64,000 nt of DNA from positions 581,501 through 645,500 of the forward strand of contig NZ_CP115446.1 of assembly GCF_027912455.1 (NCBI RefSeq), read 5' to 3'. Shown here in pieces: positions 55,987 through 64,000 of this stretch. This stretch comes from Aurantiacibacter sp. MUD61. Its GTDB lineage: Bacteria > Pseudomonadota > Alphaproteobacteria > Sphingomonadales > Sphingomonadaceae. Position 1 is the first letter of the stretch. Every line of letters starts with the position of its first letter. The translations under genes and the position numbers were made by a program. The notes below the pieces were generated by a model. It was not told the DNA's origin. It did not search any database and worked only from the letters and a program-made list of their open reading frames with translations.

Positions 55987-58900
55987 ATGACAATTGATCG
56001 ACTCGCTCTCCGCCAAGCCTACCGCATGGAAGAGGAGGCCTGCATCGCCGAGCGGCTGGAACAGGCCGCCCCCGTGTCCGCCGTGCATGACGAAGCCAAG
56101 GCGCTCGCCACACAGCTGATCGAAGGCGCCCGTTCGCGCACGAGCAAAGGCATGGATGCCTTTATGGCGACCTACGGCCTCAACACCGATGAAGGCATCG
56201 CCCTGATGTGCCTGGCGGAAGCGCTGCTGCGCATTCCCGATCAGGAAACCGCCGATGCGCTGATCAAGGACAAGCTCGCCAATGTCGATTGGGCCGAGCA
56301 TCTGGGCGAGAGCCGTTCGGTCTTCGTCAATGCGGCCACCTTCTCGCTGATGCTGACGGGCGAAGTCCTGCGCGGCAGCGACAAGCGTGAGACCGGCCTC
56401 GCCAATACGCTGCGCCGCACGACGGGGCGACTGGGCGAGCCGGTCATCCGGCAGGCAGTGCAGCAGGCGATGCGCATCCTTGGCGGCCAGTTCGTCTACG
56501 CCCGCACCATCGACGAGGCGATGAAACGCGCCGCGCCGGAGCGCAAGAAGCACCTGACGCACAGCTTCGACATGCTTGGAGAAGCGGCGATGACAATGGC
56601 TGATGCGGAGAAGTACCGCCAAGCCTATGCCCGCGCTATCCAGCGCCTTGCCAAGGAAGACGGCGGCGTTCACGGCGGCCCGGGCATTTCGGTGAAGCTG
56701 TCGGCGCTCTATCCCAAATACGACTTTCTCCACGCGGATGCCGCGCGCGAGCACATCGTGCCCGTGCTGCGCGATCTGGCGGAGCAGGCGCGTGAGGCGG
56801 ATATCCATTTCACAGTCGATGCCGAGGAAGCCGAACGGCTGGAACTCAGCATGGATATTATCGAAGCGCTGGCGAAAGACGATACGCTCTTCACCAAGGC
56901 CGATGGCACGCAGTGGGACGGCTTCGGGCTTGCCATCCAGGGTTATCAAAAGCGCGGCGTGCCGCTGTGCCGATGGGCCGCGCGGCTGGCGCGCAAGCAC
57001 GATCGCAAGTTCTTCGTCCGCCTGGTGAAAGGCGCCTATTGGGACGCCGAAATCAAGCTGAGCCAGGTGGGCGGGCATGAGGATTACCCGGTCTTCACCC
57101 GCAAGATCGCGACCGATGTATCCTATCTCGCCTGCGCCAAGGAATTGCTCGCGGCAGACGATGCGATCTACCCGGCCTTTGCGACGCACAACGCTTATAC
57201 CGTCGGGGCGATCAAAGCCTTGGCTGGTAACACGCCCTTCGAGTTTCAGCGCCTGCACGGTATGGGCGAAGAGGTCTATGACACGCTCGCCAAGATCGAG
57301 CACAACGCACCCACCCGCGTGCGCATCTACGCTCCTGTCGGCGGGCATAAGGAGCTGCTCGCCTATCTCGTGCGCCGCCTGCTGGAAAACGGGGCCAACT
57401 CTTCCTTCGTCAATCGGATGGCCGATGCCGATGTTCCGATCGAGGAGATGACGGGCGATCCGGTGGCCGAGCTTGCGGACATGAACCCGCGGCGTAATCC
57501 GAGCATTCCGCTGCCTGCGCATATCTACCCCAACCGCCGAAATTCCATGGGCGTGGACCTTGCCGATCCGCTGGTGCTCGCGCCGCTGCGCGAAGAGCTG
57601 GACGAGTGGTCCCACGATGATCCACTCGCCCGCCCGACATTGCGCGCCCAGCGCGGCGGCGAGATGCATCCGGTCTGCTCGCCATTCTCCGGCAAGGAAG
57701 TGGGCGGATGGGTCTCCGCGACGGAAAAGGATATCGACCTTGCCATCGCCCGCGCCGTGGCGGCCCAGCCCACGTGGGATGCGCGCGGCGGTGAAGAACG
57801 CGCGCAGCTGCTCGTCAAGGCGTCAGACCTGCTCGAAGACAATATGGCGCGCCTGCTCGACCTATGTCAGCGCGAGGCCGGAAAATCGCTGCCCGACGCC
57901 GTGCTCGAAGTGCGCGAGGCTGTCGATTTCCTGCGCTATTATGCTTGCGAGGCGCGCATGCTGTTCGGCGCACCGCAGCCGCTGCCCGGGCCTACGGGCG
58001 AGACGAACCTCCTGCGCCTGCACGGCCGGGGCGTGTTCGCCTGCATCAGCCCGTGGAATTTCCCGCTCGCCATCTTCATGGGGCCGGCCGCAGCCGCGCT
58101 CGCCGCAGGCAATTGCGTTCTGGCCAAACCGGCAGAACAAACCCCGCTGATCGCCGCACTGGCGATCGATCTGTGCCACGAAGCGGGCATTCCCAAGGAT
58201 GTGCTGCAATTCGTGCCCGGAGACGGCAAGGTGGGCGCAAAGCTGACGTCCGATGAACGCATTGCGGGCGTCGCCTTCACCGGCTCGACCGGTACGGCCC
58301 ATGCCATCAATCGCAGCCTTGCCAAGCGCGATGGGCAGATCGGCACACTGATCGCGGAGACTGGCGGCCAGAACGCGATGATCGTCGATTCCTCCGCCCT
58401 GCCCGAGCAGGTGACGCGCGATGTAATTGCCAGCGCATTCCAGAGCGCGGGCCAGCGCTGCTCTGCGCTGCGCGTGCTGTATCTCCAGTCGGACATCGCC
58501 GATACGATGCTGGAAATGATCAAGGGCGCCTTCGATGCTCTGGTGGTGGGCGATCCTGAGGACCTCGCGACTGATGTCGGCCCGGTGATAGACCAGGAAG
58601 CCAAGGACAAGCTGGAGGCCCATGTCGCCGAAATGGCGGAGGAAGGCTTCCCGGTCACGCGCCTGCCGCTGCCCGATGCCTGCAAGAACGGCCATTTCGT
58701 CGCCCCGACGATAATCGAAATCGGCTCCATCCTCGATCTGGACGAAGAGCACTTTGGCCCGATCCTGCATGTGGTGCGCTACCCTGTTGGCAAGTTGCGT
58801 CAGGTGATCGACGATATCAATGCGACCGGATACGGCCTCACCATGGGCCTGCATAGCCGCATCGAGGAAACGCGCAAATTCGTGGAAGCCCATGCCAAGG

Positions 58901-59094
58901 TCGGCAATTTCTACGTCAACCGCAACCAGATCGGCGCCGTGGTCGGCAGCCAACCCTTCGGCGGCGAAGGTCTCTCCGGCACTGGCCCCAAGGCAGGCGG
59001 ACCACACTACGTGACCCGCTTCGCCACCGAGCGTGTGACGACGATCGACACAACCGCGGCGGGCGGGAATGCGAGCTTGCTGGCAGGCGGCTGA
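55987..59094 (+). CDS. putA: Bifunctional proline dehydrogenase / P5C dehydrogenase
   Basis: 1035 residues from ATG at 55987. The FAD-dependent proline dehydrogenase domain lies about 70-480 (GGPGISVKLSALYP, FVRLVKGAYWDAEIK, FATHNAYTV). The P5C (glutamate-semialdehyde) dehydrogenase domain lies about 560-1000 (ISPWNFPLAIF, GSTGTAHAINR, Glu in AETGGQNAM and catalytic Cys825 in SAGQRCSALR). No N-terminal ribbon-helix-helix DNA-binding domain is present, so it is not a self-regulating trifunctional PutA. It converts proline to glutamate. Confidence 0.95.
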   Translation: MTIDRLALRQAYRMEEEACIAERLEQAAPVSAVHDEAKALATQLIEGARSRTSKGMDAFMATYGLNTDEGIALMCLAEALLRIPDQETADALIKDKLANVDWAEHLGESRSVFVNAATFSLMLTGEVLRGSDKRETGLANTLRRTTGRLGEPVIRQAVQQAMRILGGQFVYARTIDEAMKRAAPERKKHLTHSFDMLGEAAMTMADAEKYRQAYARAIQRLAKEDGGVHGGPGISVKLSALYPKYDFLHADAAREHIVPVLRDLAEQAREADIHFTVDAEEAERLELSMDIIEALAKDDTLFTKADGTQWDGFGLAIQGYQKRGVPLCRWAARLARKHDRKFFVRLVKGAYWDAEIKLSQVGGHEDYPVFTRKIATDVSYLACAKELLAADDAIYPAFATHNAYTVGAIKALAGNTPFEFQRLHGMGEEVYDTLAKIEHNAPTRVRIYAPVGGHKELLAYLVRRLLENGANSSFVNRMADADVPIEEMTGDPVAELADMNPRRNPSIPLPAHIYPNRRNSMGVDLADPLVLAPLREELDEWSHDDPLARPTLRAQRGGEMHPVCSPFSGKEVGGWVSATEKDIDLAIARAVAAQPTWDARGGEERAQLLVKASDLLEDNMARLLDLCQREAGKSLPDAVLEVREAVDFLRYYACEARMLFGAPQPLPGPTGETNLLRLHGRGVFACISPWNFPLAIFMGPAAAALAAGNCVLAKPAEQTPLIAALAIDLCHEAGIPKDVLQFVPGDGKVGAKLTSDERIAGVAFTGSTGTAHAINRSLAKRDGQIGTLIAETGGQNAMIVDSSALPEQVTRDVIASAFQSAGQRCSALRVLYLQSDIADTMLEMIKGAFDALVVGDPEDLATDVGPVIDQEAKDKLEAHVAEMAEEGFPVTRLPLPDACKNGHFVAPTIIEIGSILDLDEEHFGPILHVVRYPVGKLRQVIDDINATGYGLTMGLHSRIEETRKFVEAHAKVGNFYVNRNQIGAVVGSQPFGGEGLSGTGPKAGGPHYVTRFATERVTTIDTTAAGGNASLLAGG

Positions 59095-59121
59095 TCAGCG
59101 CGTTGCGTAACCGCTGATCAG
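59091..59121. terminator. Hairpin spanning the convergent ends of putA and the lipoprotein gene
   Basis: CTGATCAGCG (59091-59100) and its exact reverse complement CGCTGATCAG (59112-59121) surround an 11-base loop. The left arm contains the putA stop codon and the right arm lies in the last codons of the minus-strand lipoprotein gene. There is no U-tract, so a terminator role is only a guess. Confidence 0.4.
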
Positions 59122-60063
59122 GGCAAAGCGTTCATTGAAGCCGTCGAAATTCTGGTCTTGGTTGGCGTAGATCACGAAGCCCGCTTCACGCCCCTGCGGC
59201 CCGTAAAAGCCGCCTTTGATGAAATATTCGGGCGCGCCGCCGAAGTTGAGGATGCCCTCGAAGCCAGCACGGCCATCGCCGCTTAGGTCGATCGACGCTT
59301 CGCCTGTCAACGGGCCAATCGTTGTCCTTGCACCGCCACTCGCTTCGACAGTGAAGGTCAGGCTGATGCTGATAATGCCGGTTTCGGTATTGCCTTCAAA
59401 AGTACCCGAGGATTCCACAATCTGTGAAATGAATGACGAACCACCAGCCGGGTTTTCATCGAAAATCGCGCCGACAAATTCGACATCGTTATAGGTGACG
59501 GTCGTCGCGCTCGGTATGTCATCAGGATCGGTTGGTACGCCAAGTGTGCATATCGCCGTTTGCAGGCCGCCTCCCTCTAGAGCCAGGCGAAAAAATACAT
59601 TGCGGCCATACTCGGCAAGGCCTCCGCTGACCGGCGGGGCGTTGACCACATAACGCGTCGGGATCGGCGCTTCCGTCCCCTCATATTCCAAGCGTTCCGG
59701 CGATTCGAGAACCAGCTCGCTCGGCCCTACTGACGCAGTGCTTCCGCCATTGATTTCCGAGATGGTCCATACGCCGGTATCAGCGTTCAAATCGATCACG
59801 CCGGGGCCTGAAAAAGGCACAAAGCCGTCCGCAAACGGCACACCATTTCCACGCACAGCATAGGTGAAGCAAGCTGTCCCGAAATCCTGCTGGCCGGTGA
59901 GGTTGGCAAATTCGGTGTAAGTGAAGGTCGGCGGGGGAGGAGGTGTCGGCGTGGGCGTACTGGTCGCCGTCGCTGTAGGGGTCGGGCTTGATCCACCGCC
60001 ACCACATGACACAACCAAAACACCCGCCAGAACGGCAGAACTTACACGACCCAGATTTTTCAC
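59095..60063 (-). CDS. Surface-type lipoprotein with TbpB-like barrel end
   Basis: 322 residues. Lipoprotein signal with lipobox VVSC (Cys20), then Gly-rich and Thr/Pro-rich low complexity (about 20-45) that looks like a tether. The rest is beta-rich with Gly turns. The C-terminal GGFYGPQGREAGFVIYA resembles the barrel signature of transferrin-binding-protein-like lipoproteins (FYGPxAxEvGG). It could be surface-exposed. No ligand is known. It converges with putA and is divergent from dcd. Confidence 0.72.
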   Translation of the reverse strand: MKNLGRVSSAVLAGVLVVSCGGGGSSPTPTATATSTPTPTPPPPPTFTYTEFANLTGQQDFGTACFTYAVRGNGVPFADGFVPFSGPGVIDLNADTGVWTISEINGGSTASVGPSELVLESPERLEYEGTEAPIPTRYVVNAPPVSGGLAEYGRNVFFRLALEGGGLQTAICTLGVPTDPDDIPSATTVTYNDVEFVGAIFDENPAGGSSFISQIVESSGTFEGNTETGIISISLTFTVEASGGARTTIGPLTGEASIDLSGDGRAGFEGILNFGGAPEYFIKGGFYGPQGREAGFVIYANQDQNFDGFNERFALISGYATR

Positions 60064-60215
60064 GCGACCTGTCCCTATTTACATGACCCCTGCAGCTATT
60101 CTTTACGCAGGTTTTTCTCTGTGTCTTGCATGAGAGCGACATTTTCCACTGCGCCGGCGGGGGATAAGATAGCCGCTCGCTTGCCAGCGCGCTCGCCTTA
60201 GGGAATCCCTCGTGC

Positions 60216-60770
60216 ATGGCGATTCTTTCGGACAAGTGGATTCGGGAACAGGCGACCCAACACGGCATGATCGAGCCGTTCGTCGAGGCGCAGCGGCGCG
60301 GTGGGTGCATTTCCTATGGCGTCAGCTCCTTCGGCTATGACGCGCGGGTGGCGGACGAGTTCAAGATTTTCACCAATGTCGACAGCGCGGTGGTGGACCC
60401 GAAGAACTTCGACGGCAATTCGCTGGTCGACCGGCAGACCGACGTCTGCATCATTCCGCCCAACAGCTTTGCCCTCGCGCGCACGGTCGAATATTTCCGC
60501 ATTCCGGACGATGTACTGGTGATCTGCCTTGGCAAGAGCACCTACGCGCGCTGCGGGATCATCGTGAATGTCACCCCGCTGGAGCCGGGCTGGGAAGGCC
60601 ATGTGACGCTGGAATTTTCCAACACGACGCCACTTCCAGCGAAGATCTACGCCAATGAAGGCGCGTGCCAGTTCCTATTCTTGCAGGGCAATGAGCGGCC
60701 CGAAGTGACCTACGCCGATCGTGCAGGGAAATATATGGGGCAGCGCGGCGTTACGTTGCCGAGATTGTGA
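60216..60770 (+). CDS. dcd: dCTP deaminase
   Basis: 184 residues, normal length. It deaminates dCTP to dUTP on the way to d[15 protein letters not shown] (about 33-44), [17 protein letters not shown] and the catalytic-region [31 protein letters not shown] (106-136) match Dcd. A short distance after its stop the structured repeat (60786-61093) begins. Confidence 0.95.
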   Translation: MAILSDKWIREQATQHGMIEPFVEAQRRGGCISYGVSSFGYDARVADEFKIFTNVDSAVVDPKNFDGNSLVDRQTDVCIIPPNSFALARTVEYFRIPDDVLVICLGKSTYARCGIIVNVTPLEPGWEGHVTLEFSNTTPLPAKIYANEGACQFLFLQGNERPEVTYADRAGKYMGQRGVTLPRL

Positions 60771-60785
60771 TTTCGGGAAAATTTG

Positions 60786-61093
60786 TTTCATGAACCTACA
60801 TCCGCAGGTTCGGCCTCGCTAGACGCGCTTCGCTCCGCTGCGCGCCCGCTGCGGGCGGGCGTTCGCCCTTGCCCTCGGCTTGTCGCCGAGCGTGCTCCGC
60901 AAAATTGATTGAATGTGGCACAAGTCTCGCTGGCCGCAGGCTAGCGACAGCGAGCGAATGCGAAGCCCGCAGGTGCCGCGCAGGCGGAACGCAGTCCCGC
61001 CGGAGCGAATAGCACCGAGGACGCGGCCACGGATGTGGCCGCTTGAGACAAGTAATCGCCGAGGACGAAGCCGCGGATGCGGCTTCGCAAAAC
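60786..61093. repeat. Composite structured repeat with outward-facing GGAT-loop hairpins (copy 3)
   Basis: This fills nearly the whole 322-base gap between dcd and the convergent TonB receptor; no gene is seen. At the left is a minus-strand GGAT hairpin (60792-60811, stem GAACCTGC/GTAGGTTC). At the right are two plus-strand hairpins at 61023-61042 (GCGGCCAC/GTGGCCGC) and 61066-61087 (CGAAGCCGC/GCGGCTTCG), each after CGAGGACG. The right end GCAAAAC overlaps the receptor stop codon by one base. The module at about 60925-61020 is nearly identical, inverted, to 33180-33288, and 60820-60905 matches 33306-33390. Confidence 0.85.
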
Positions 61094-63237
61094 TAGAAAC
61101 TCGCCCGAGCCGTCACACGGAAATTGCGGCCCACCAGCGGCACGAAGTCCTTGGTGAAGCTCGCCGCGCGGCGGCCTTCGGTGTCGAAGATATTGTCCAC
61201 CTGCGCGATCACCGTCAGATTGTCCCGGCCTTCGAACGGGTGCCACGCGAGCGAGGCATTAACGAAGGCGAAGCTGTCGGTCGGCGTTTCGAACGGCGCG
61301 AGGTTCGACTGGCTGTCATACCATTCCACTTCGCCGCGCAGATCGAAATGGTCCCAGCGGGCCTCCACCGCGCCATACAGGCTGAGCGGCGGGATGCGCG
61401 GGGCATTGGTATCGTCTTCCAGTTCGATGCGGGTGTAAGAACCGCGCACATCGCCGAGCAGCGAGAAGTCGCGCGCTTCGACGATGGGGAATGTCACCTG
61501 CGCTTCCGCGCCCCATTGGTCCGCATCCTGCTGCAGGTATTGGAAGACCGGCAGCTCGTCCTCTTCCTCACCCGTTGCAGCAAGGTAGATGAAGTCACCG
61601 AACCAGTTGCGGTAGACGCTGGCGTTGATCTTCACTTCACCCACTTCGCCGCGGAGATAGGCTTCCATGCCCCAGCTCGATTCTACATCCAGCGTGGGGT
61701 CGCCCACTTCGAATTGTTGCGTGGCGATATGCGGGCCTTCGGCGAACAATTCTGCCGCCGTCGGCGCGCGTTCGGTGTGCGAGGCGTTGAGGCCAACGCG
61801 GAAATCGTCGAACAGCATCGCACCGCCGCCGAGCGAGGCCGAGAAGGTATCGAAGCTGCGCTCGATCCCGAGCGTGCTCGCTTCGAGCTCGGCTTTCTCG
61901 TAACGCGCACCCGCTTCCAGTTCGAAACGGTCGAGGTCGATTTCCTGAAGGGTGAATACGGCCAGCGTCTCAACATTGTTGGGCGGGATATAGGCTTCTT
62001 CGCCCTCGGCCACGAAATCGATAGCGGAAACCTGCGCGCCGATGGAGCCCCCCCAGCCACCCTGGCGCGACTGGACGAGTTCTACCCGGCCTTCGACGCC
62101 GGTGATGTCGAACACGGTGCCGACTTCGTCACCTTCGAATTCGGTATGGGTGTAATCGGAATAGCCGATGCGCGAACGCACGCTGTCGAAGAAGCCGTCA
62201 CCCAGATCGATCTCTGCGCGGAAATCTGCGCGGTACTGGCGCAGGCCGATGGAGACTAGCTCCTCGCCTTCCTCTTCACCCTCTTCCTCTTCGCCTTCTT
62301 CTTCGCCGTGGTGATGGCCGGCACCCGGGGCACCAGGCACGCCGTATGTCGTGTCATAGATGTCGAAGGATACGCCGAAATTGTTCTCGCCAAGGAAAAA
62401 CGCAAGGCCGGTGCCTGCGGTCCATGTCTCGGTGTAGCTGTTGGGAACCGTATCTTGGATATTGGCTGCCTCGCGAAGCTCTTCGGCTTCCTCGAACTCG
62501 CCTTCCTCTTCTTCCTCGGCAGCGTCAGCGAGCAGGTCTGCGCGAAGCGTGTCGGACGCGGCGAAACCCGGAATGTCGAAATCGTCAGTGTTGCGGTAGG
62601 AGCCATCGACATGGAACACGATGTTCGGCGTAATCCGCACATCGAGCGATCCGCCGCCTTCAAGCAGGCCCGTCGCCGTATCCGCACCGGCGGCAATATC
62701 GAGATGGAAAGGCTCGTCCAGAGGAGCGGGCGGAATGCGATTGGTGATCACATTCACCGCGCCGCCAATCGCCTGGCTACCGTAGAGAAGGACGGCAGGA
62801 CCGCGCAGCACTTCGATGCGATTGGTGATCAGGCCCTCGGTCGCCACCGCGTGGTCATCCGACGCGCCCGACGCATCGAGCGTGCCGATCCCATCATTGA
62901 GGATGCGCACACGGTCCCCGCCAAAGCCGCGCAGGATCGGGCGGGAGGAACCTTGCGTGAAGCTGCTGGCAGAAACGCCGGGCACATTGGCAAGAATATC
63001 GCCCAGCTGCGGCGAACTTTCGCGCTGCAACTGGATACCCGTGATGACCGACGTTCCGGCGATCACATCAAGCCGGTCGACCCCGGCGGCAGTCACATAG
63101 ATATTGCCGTGAAAGTCATCGTCCGATGGCTCTGCGCGCTGCTCTGTTTCGGGCGCGGGTTCCGGTTGGACGTCCTGCGCGAGAACGGGAAATGGCAGGG
63201 CAGCAGAGGCAAGAAATAAAGCAGATTTACGAAGCAT
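61093..63237 (-). CDS. znuD: TonB-dependent receptor, ZnuD-like (zinc uptake)
   Basis: 714 residues from ATG at 63237; an upstream in-frame TTG at 63255 has no ribosome binding site. Signal peptide (about 1-20, ending VLAQ), plug domain with GVSASSFTQGSSRPILRGFGGDRVRIL and VLRGPAVLLYGSQAIGGAVNV, and a barrel ending RASF. A His-Glu-rich loop (about 305-325: three His followed by runs of Glu/Gly) and a second Glu-rich stretch (EEEEEGEFEEAEEL) suggest metal binding, as in zinc receptors of the ZnuD group. A short palindrome CGATG-TAT-CATCG (63265-63277) upstream could be an operator. Confidence 0.85.
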   Translation of the reverse strand: MLRKSALFLASAALPFPVLAQDVQPEPAPETEQRAEPSDDDFHGNIYVTAAGVDRLDVIAGTSVITGIQLQRESSPQLGDILANVPGVSASSFTQGSSRPILRGFGGDRVRILNDGIGTLDASGASDDHAVATEGLITNRIEVLRGPAVLLYGSQAIGGAVNVITNRIPPAPLDEPFHLDIAAGADTATGLLEGGGSLDVRITPNIVFHVDGSYRNTDDFDIPGFAASDTLRADLLADAAEEEEEGEFEEAEELREAANIQDTVPNSYTETWTAGTGLAFFLGENNFGVSFDIYDTTYGVPGAPGAGHHHGEEEGEEEEGEEEGEELVSIGLRQYRADFRAEIDLGDGFFDSVRSRIGYSDYTHTEFEGDEVGTVFDITGVEGRVELVQSRQGGWGGSIGAQVSAIDFVAEGEEAYIPPNNVETLAVFTLQEIDLDRFELEAGARYEKAELEASTLGIERSFDTFSASLGGGAMLFDDFRVGLNASHTERAPTAAELFAEGPHIATQQFEVGDPTLDVESSWGMEAYLRGEVGEVKINASVYRNWFGDFIYLAATGEEEDELPVFQYLQQDADQWGAEAQVTFPIVEARDFSLLGDVRGSYTRIELEDDTNAPRIPPLSLYGAVEARWDHFDLRGEVEWYDSQSNLAPFETPTDSFAFVNASLAWHPFEGRDNLTVIAQVDNIFDTEGRRAASFTKDFVPLVGRNFRVTARASF

Positions 63238-63264
63238 GGGGGGAATTGCTCTCAATTAAGGTAA

Positions 63265-63277
63265 CGATGTATCATCG
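63265..63277. promoter_or_regulatory. Short palindrome upstream of the ZnuD-like receptor
   Basis: CGATG and CATCG surround TAT, 28 bases before the start codon. The location suits an operator, perhaps for a zinc- or iron-responsive repressor, but the sequence is too short to name the protein. Confidence 0.3.
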
Positions 63278-63367
63278 CGCGATCTAGCGATTGGCGCCTT
63301 ACGGTCAAGTGAATTGGCCGCAAATTCGGCAAAAAGTGATGTGTGGCCGACGAATTGCTTCGGGACG

Positions 63368-64000
63368 TCAGCCCGCTGCGGCTTGCGCGAGCCTTTCACG
63401 CGCGCGCTTCTCTCCGATCAGCAGCAGCAATTCGCCCATATCCGGCCCGTGATCCATCCCTGTCAGCGCCTGGCGCAAGGGCAGGAACAGCGCCTTGCCC
63501 TTGCGGCCGGTGCTTTCCTTCAGCGCAGCAGTCAGATCCTGCCATGGCGTGCCAGACCAGCTGAGCGCCTCTGCCGCCTGCGCCAGATAGTCGCGCGTCT
63601 CGGCATCGAATTCGCGCTGCTCGATGGGGCCAGTAACCAGCCGCCACCATTCCCCGGCTTCCCTGACGGTCGAGAGGTTCGGGCGCACGGCGTGCCAGCC
63701 TGCCTCGTCCATGCCATCGGGCAGGCGTGGTGCGGCATCGGCAAACGGCATGGCGTGGACGATCGCGGTGTTCACCCGCTCCAGCTCTGCATCGTCGAAT
63801 TTTGCGGGCGCGCGGCCGAAAGTCGAGAGATTGAAAGTGTCAAGCAGCACCTGCCGGTCGGCAATCGGCTCGACAGGCCGCGATGTACCCAGCCGCGCGA
63901 GCATGGCAATGAGCGCTTCGGGCTCGATTCCCTTCTCCCGCATGGCATCGCAACCGAGCGAGCCAAGCCGTTTCGACAATTTGCCTTCCTTGCCGACCAA
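63368..64000 (-). CDS. gltX: Glutamyl-tRNA synthetase, C-terminal part (cut by window end)
   Basis: The last 210 codons are in the window; the 5' part lies beyond 64000. The sequence starts at the KLSKR motif (KMSKS type) that binds ATP, followed by the helical anticodon-binding domain (ALIAMLARLGTS.., KFDDAELERVN.., LRQALTGMDHGPDMGELLLLIG). The ending is typical of bacterial GltX. Whether it is discriminating or not cannot be told from this part. Confidence 0.93.
   Translation of the reverse strand: MVGKEGKLSKRLGSLGCDAMREKGIEPEALIAMLARLGTSRPVEPIADRQVLLDTFNLSTFGRAPAKFDDAELERVNTAIVHAMPFADAAPRLPDGMDEAGWHAVRPNLSTVREAGEWWRLVTGPIEQREFDAETRDYLAQAAEALSWSGTPWQDLTAALKESTGRKGKALFLPLRQALTGMDHGPDMGELLLLIGEKRARERLAQAAAG

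Noticed and set aside
55966..57669. 567-codon minus-strand frame opposite putA
   Set aside because: Antisense of the proline dehydrogenase domain; low-complexity His/Arg composition indicates a shadow.
60913..62259. 448-codon plus-strand frame starting in the repeat and crossing the ZnuD-like gene
   Set aside because: Antisense to the receptor. Its N-terminus (RSPQVPRRRNAVPPER) is just translated repeat, also seen in the repeat at 33165-33288.

Overview
The window is about 64 kb of chromosome from a GC-rich alphaproteobacterium, most likely a member of the Sphingomonadales and probably Erythrobacteraceae. This rests on gene content and style: several TonB-dependent receptors, the metX-metW pair, a DUF1674 (SDHAF4) micro-gene, the block MJ0042 zinc-ribbon protein / ftsE / ftsX / DUF218 / plsC, and a dispersed palindrome (core CCTGAGCTTGTCGAAGGG) that I associate with sphingomonads. 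Genes are densely packed with many ATGA/GTGA overlaps. I see no rRNA, CRISPR array, prophage or transposase; two tRNAs (Lys-UUU, Leu-GAG) are present.

Layout. 1-5.6 kb, minus strand: propionyl-CoA to succinyl-CoA genes (pccB, a small membrane protein, methylmalonyl-CoA epimerase, methylmalonyl-CoA mutase) and a secreted esterase. The mutase gene carries an in-frame palindromic repeat pair in its interdomain linker. 5.7-13 kb, minus strand: an exported lyase, an exported M14 carboxypeptidase, a DASS transporter and a large TonB-dependent receptor, divergent from an unusual regulator with two TetR domains and a clear operator. 14-20 kb: tRNA-Lys, folK, N-carbamoylputrescine amidase, an exported methyltransferase, msrA, and a GH43 glycosidase preceded by a LacI-type operator. 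20-33 kb: rsmB, DUF1674, hemH, a Tat-exported molybdenum hydroxylase subunit, mrp/apbC, hflK-hflC-degP, PBP1A and msrB. 34-39 kb: aldehyde dehydrogenase, glutathione-dependent formaldehyde dehydrogenase, a VOC protein and S-formylglutathione hydrolase. 39-45.5 kb: metW-metX, hisC-tyrA, an enoyl-CoA hydratase, a MaoC protein and trxB. 45.6-48.5 kb: the kynA-kynB-kynU tryptophan-degradation operon. 48.5-51 kb: azoR and pirin with a divergent LysR regulator, then tRNA-Leu. 51-55 kb: zinc-ribbon protein and ftsE-ftsX-DUF218-plsC. 55-64 kb: an Nmad3-like protein, putA, a TbpB-like lipoprotein, dcd, a ZnuD-like TonB receptor and the 3' part of gltX.

Most genes are ordinary housekeeping or catabolic genes. 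The most interesting non-coding signal is a family of structured repeats at three intergenic loci (33165-33420, 50893-51004, 60786-61093). It has six hairpins with an invariant GGAT loop in a conserved frame. Their stem sequences differ between copies but stay paired, that is, they covary. Two loci are composites of about 260 bp with outward-facing terminal hairpins. Other points are the repeat pair inside the mutase gene, a three-way-junction fold between hflC and degP, the double-TetR regulator with its operator, and an apparent periplasmic scavenging cassette (receptor, transporter, peptidase, lyase). Many starts were moved downstream of the longest open frame where a ribosome binding site or signal peptide supports it; each case is noted.
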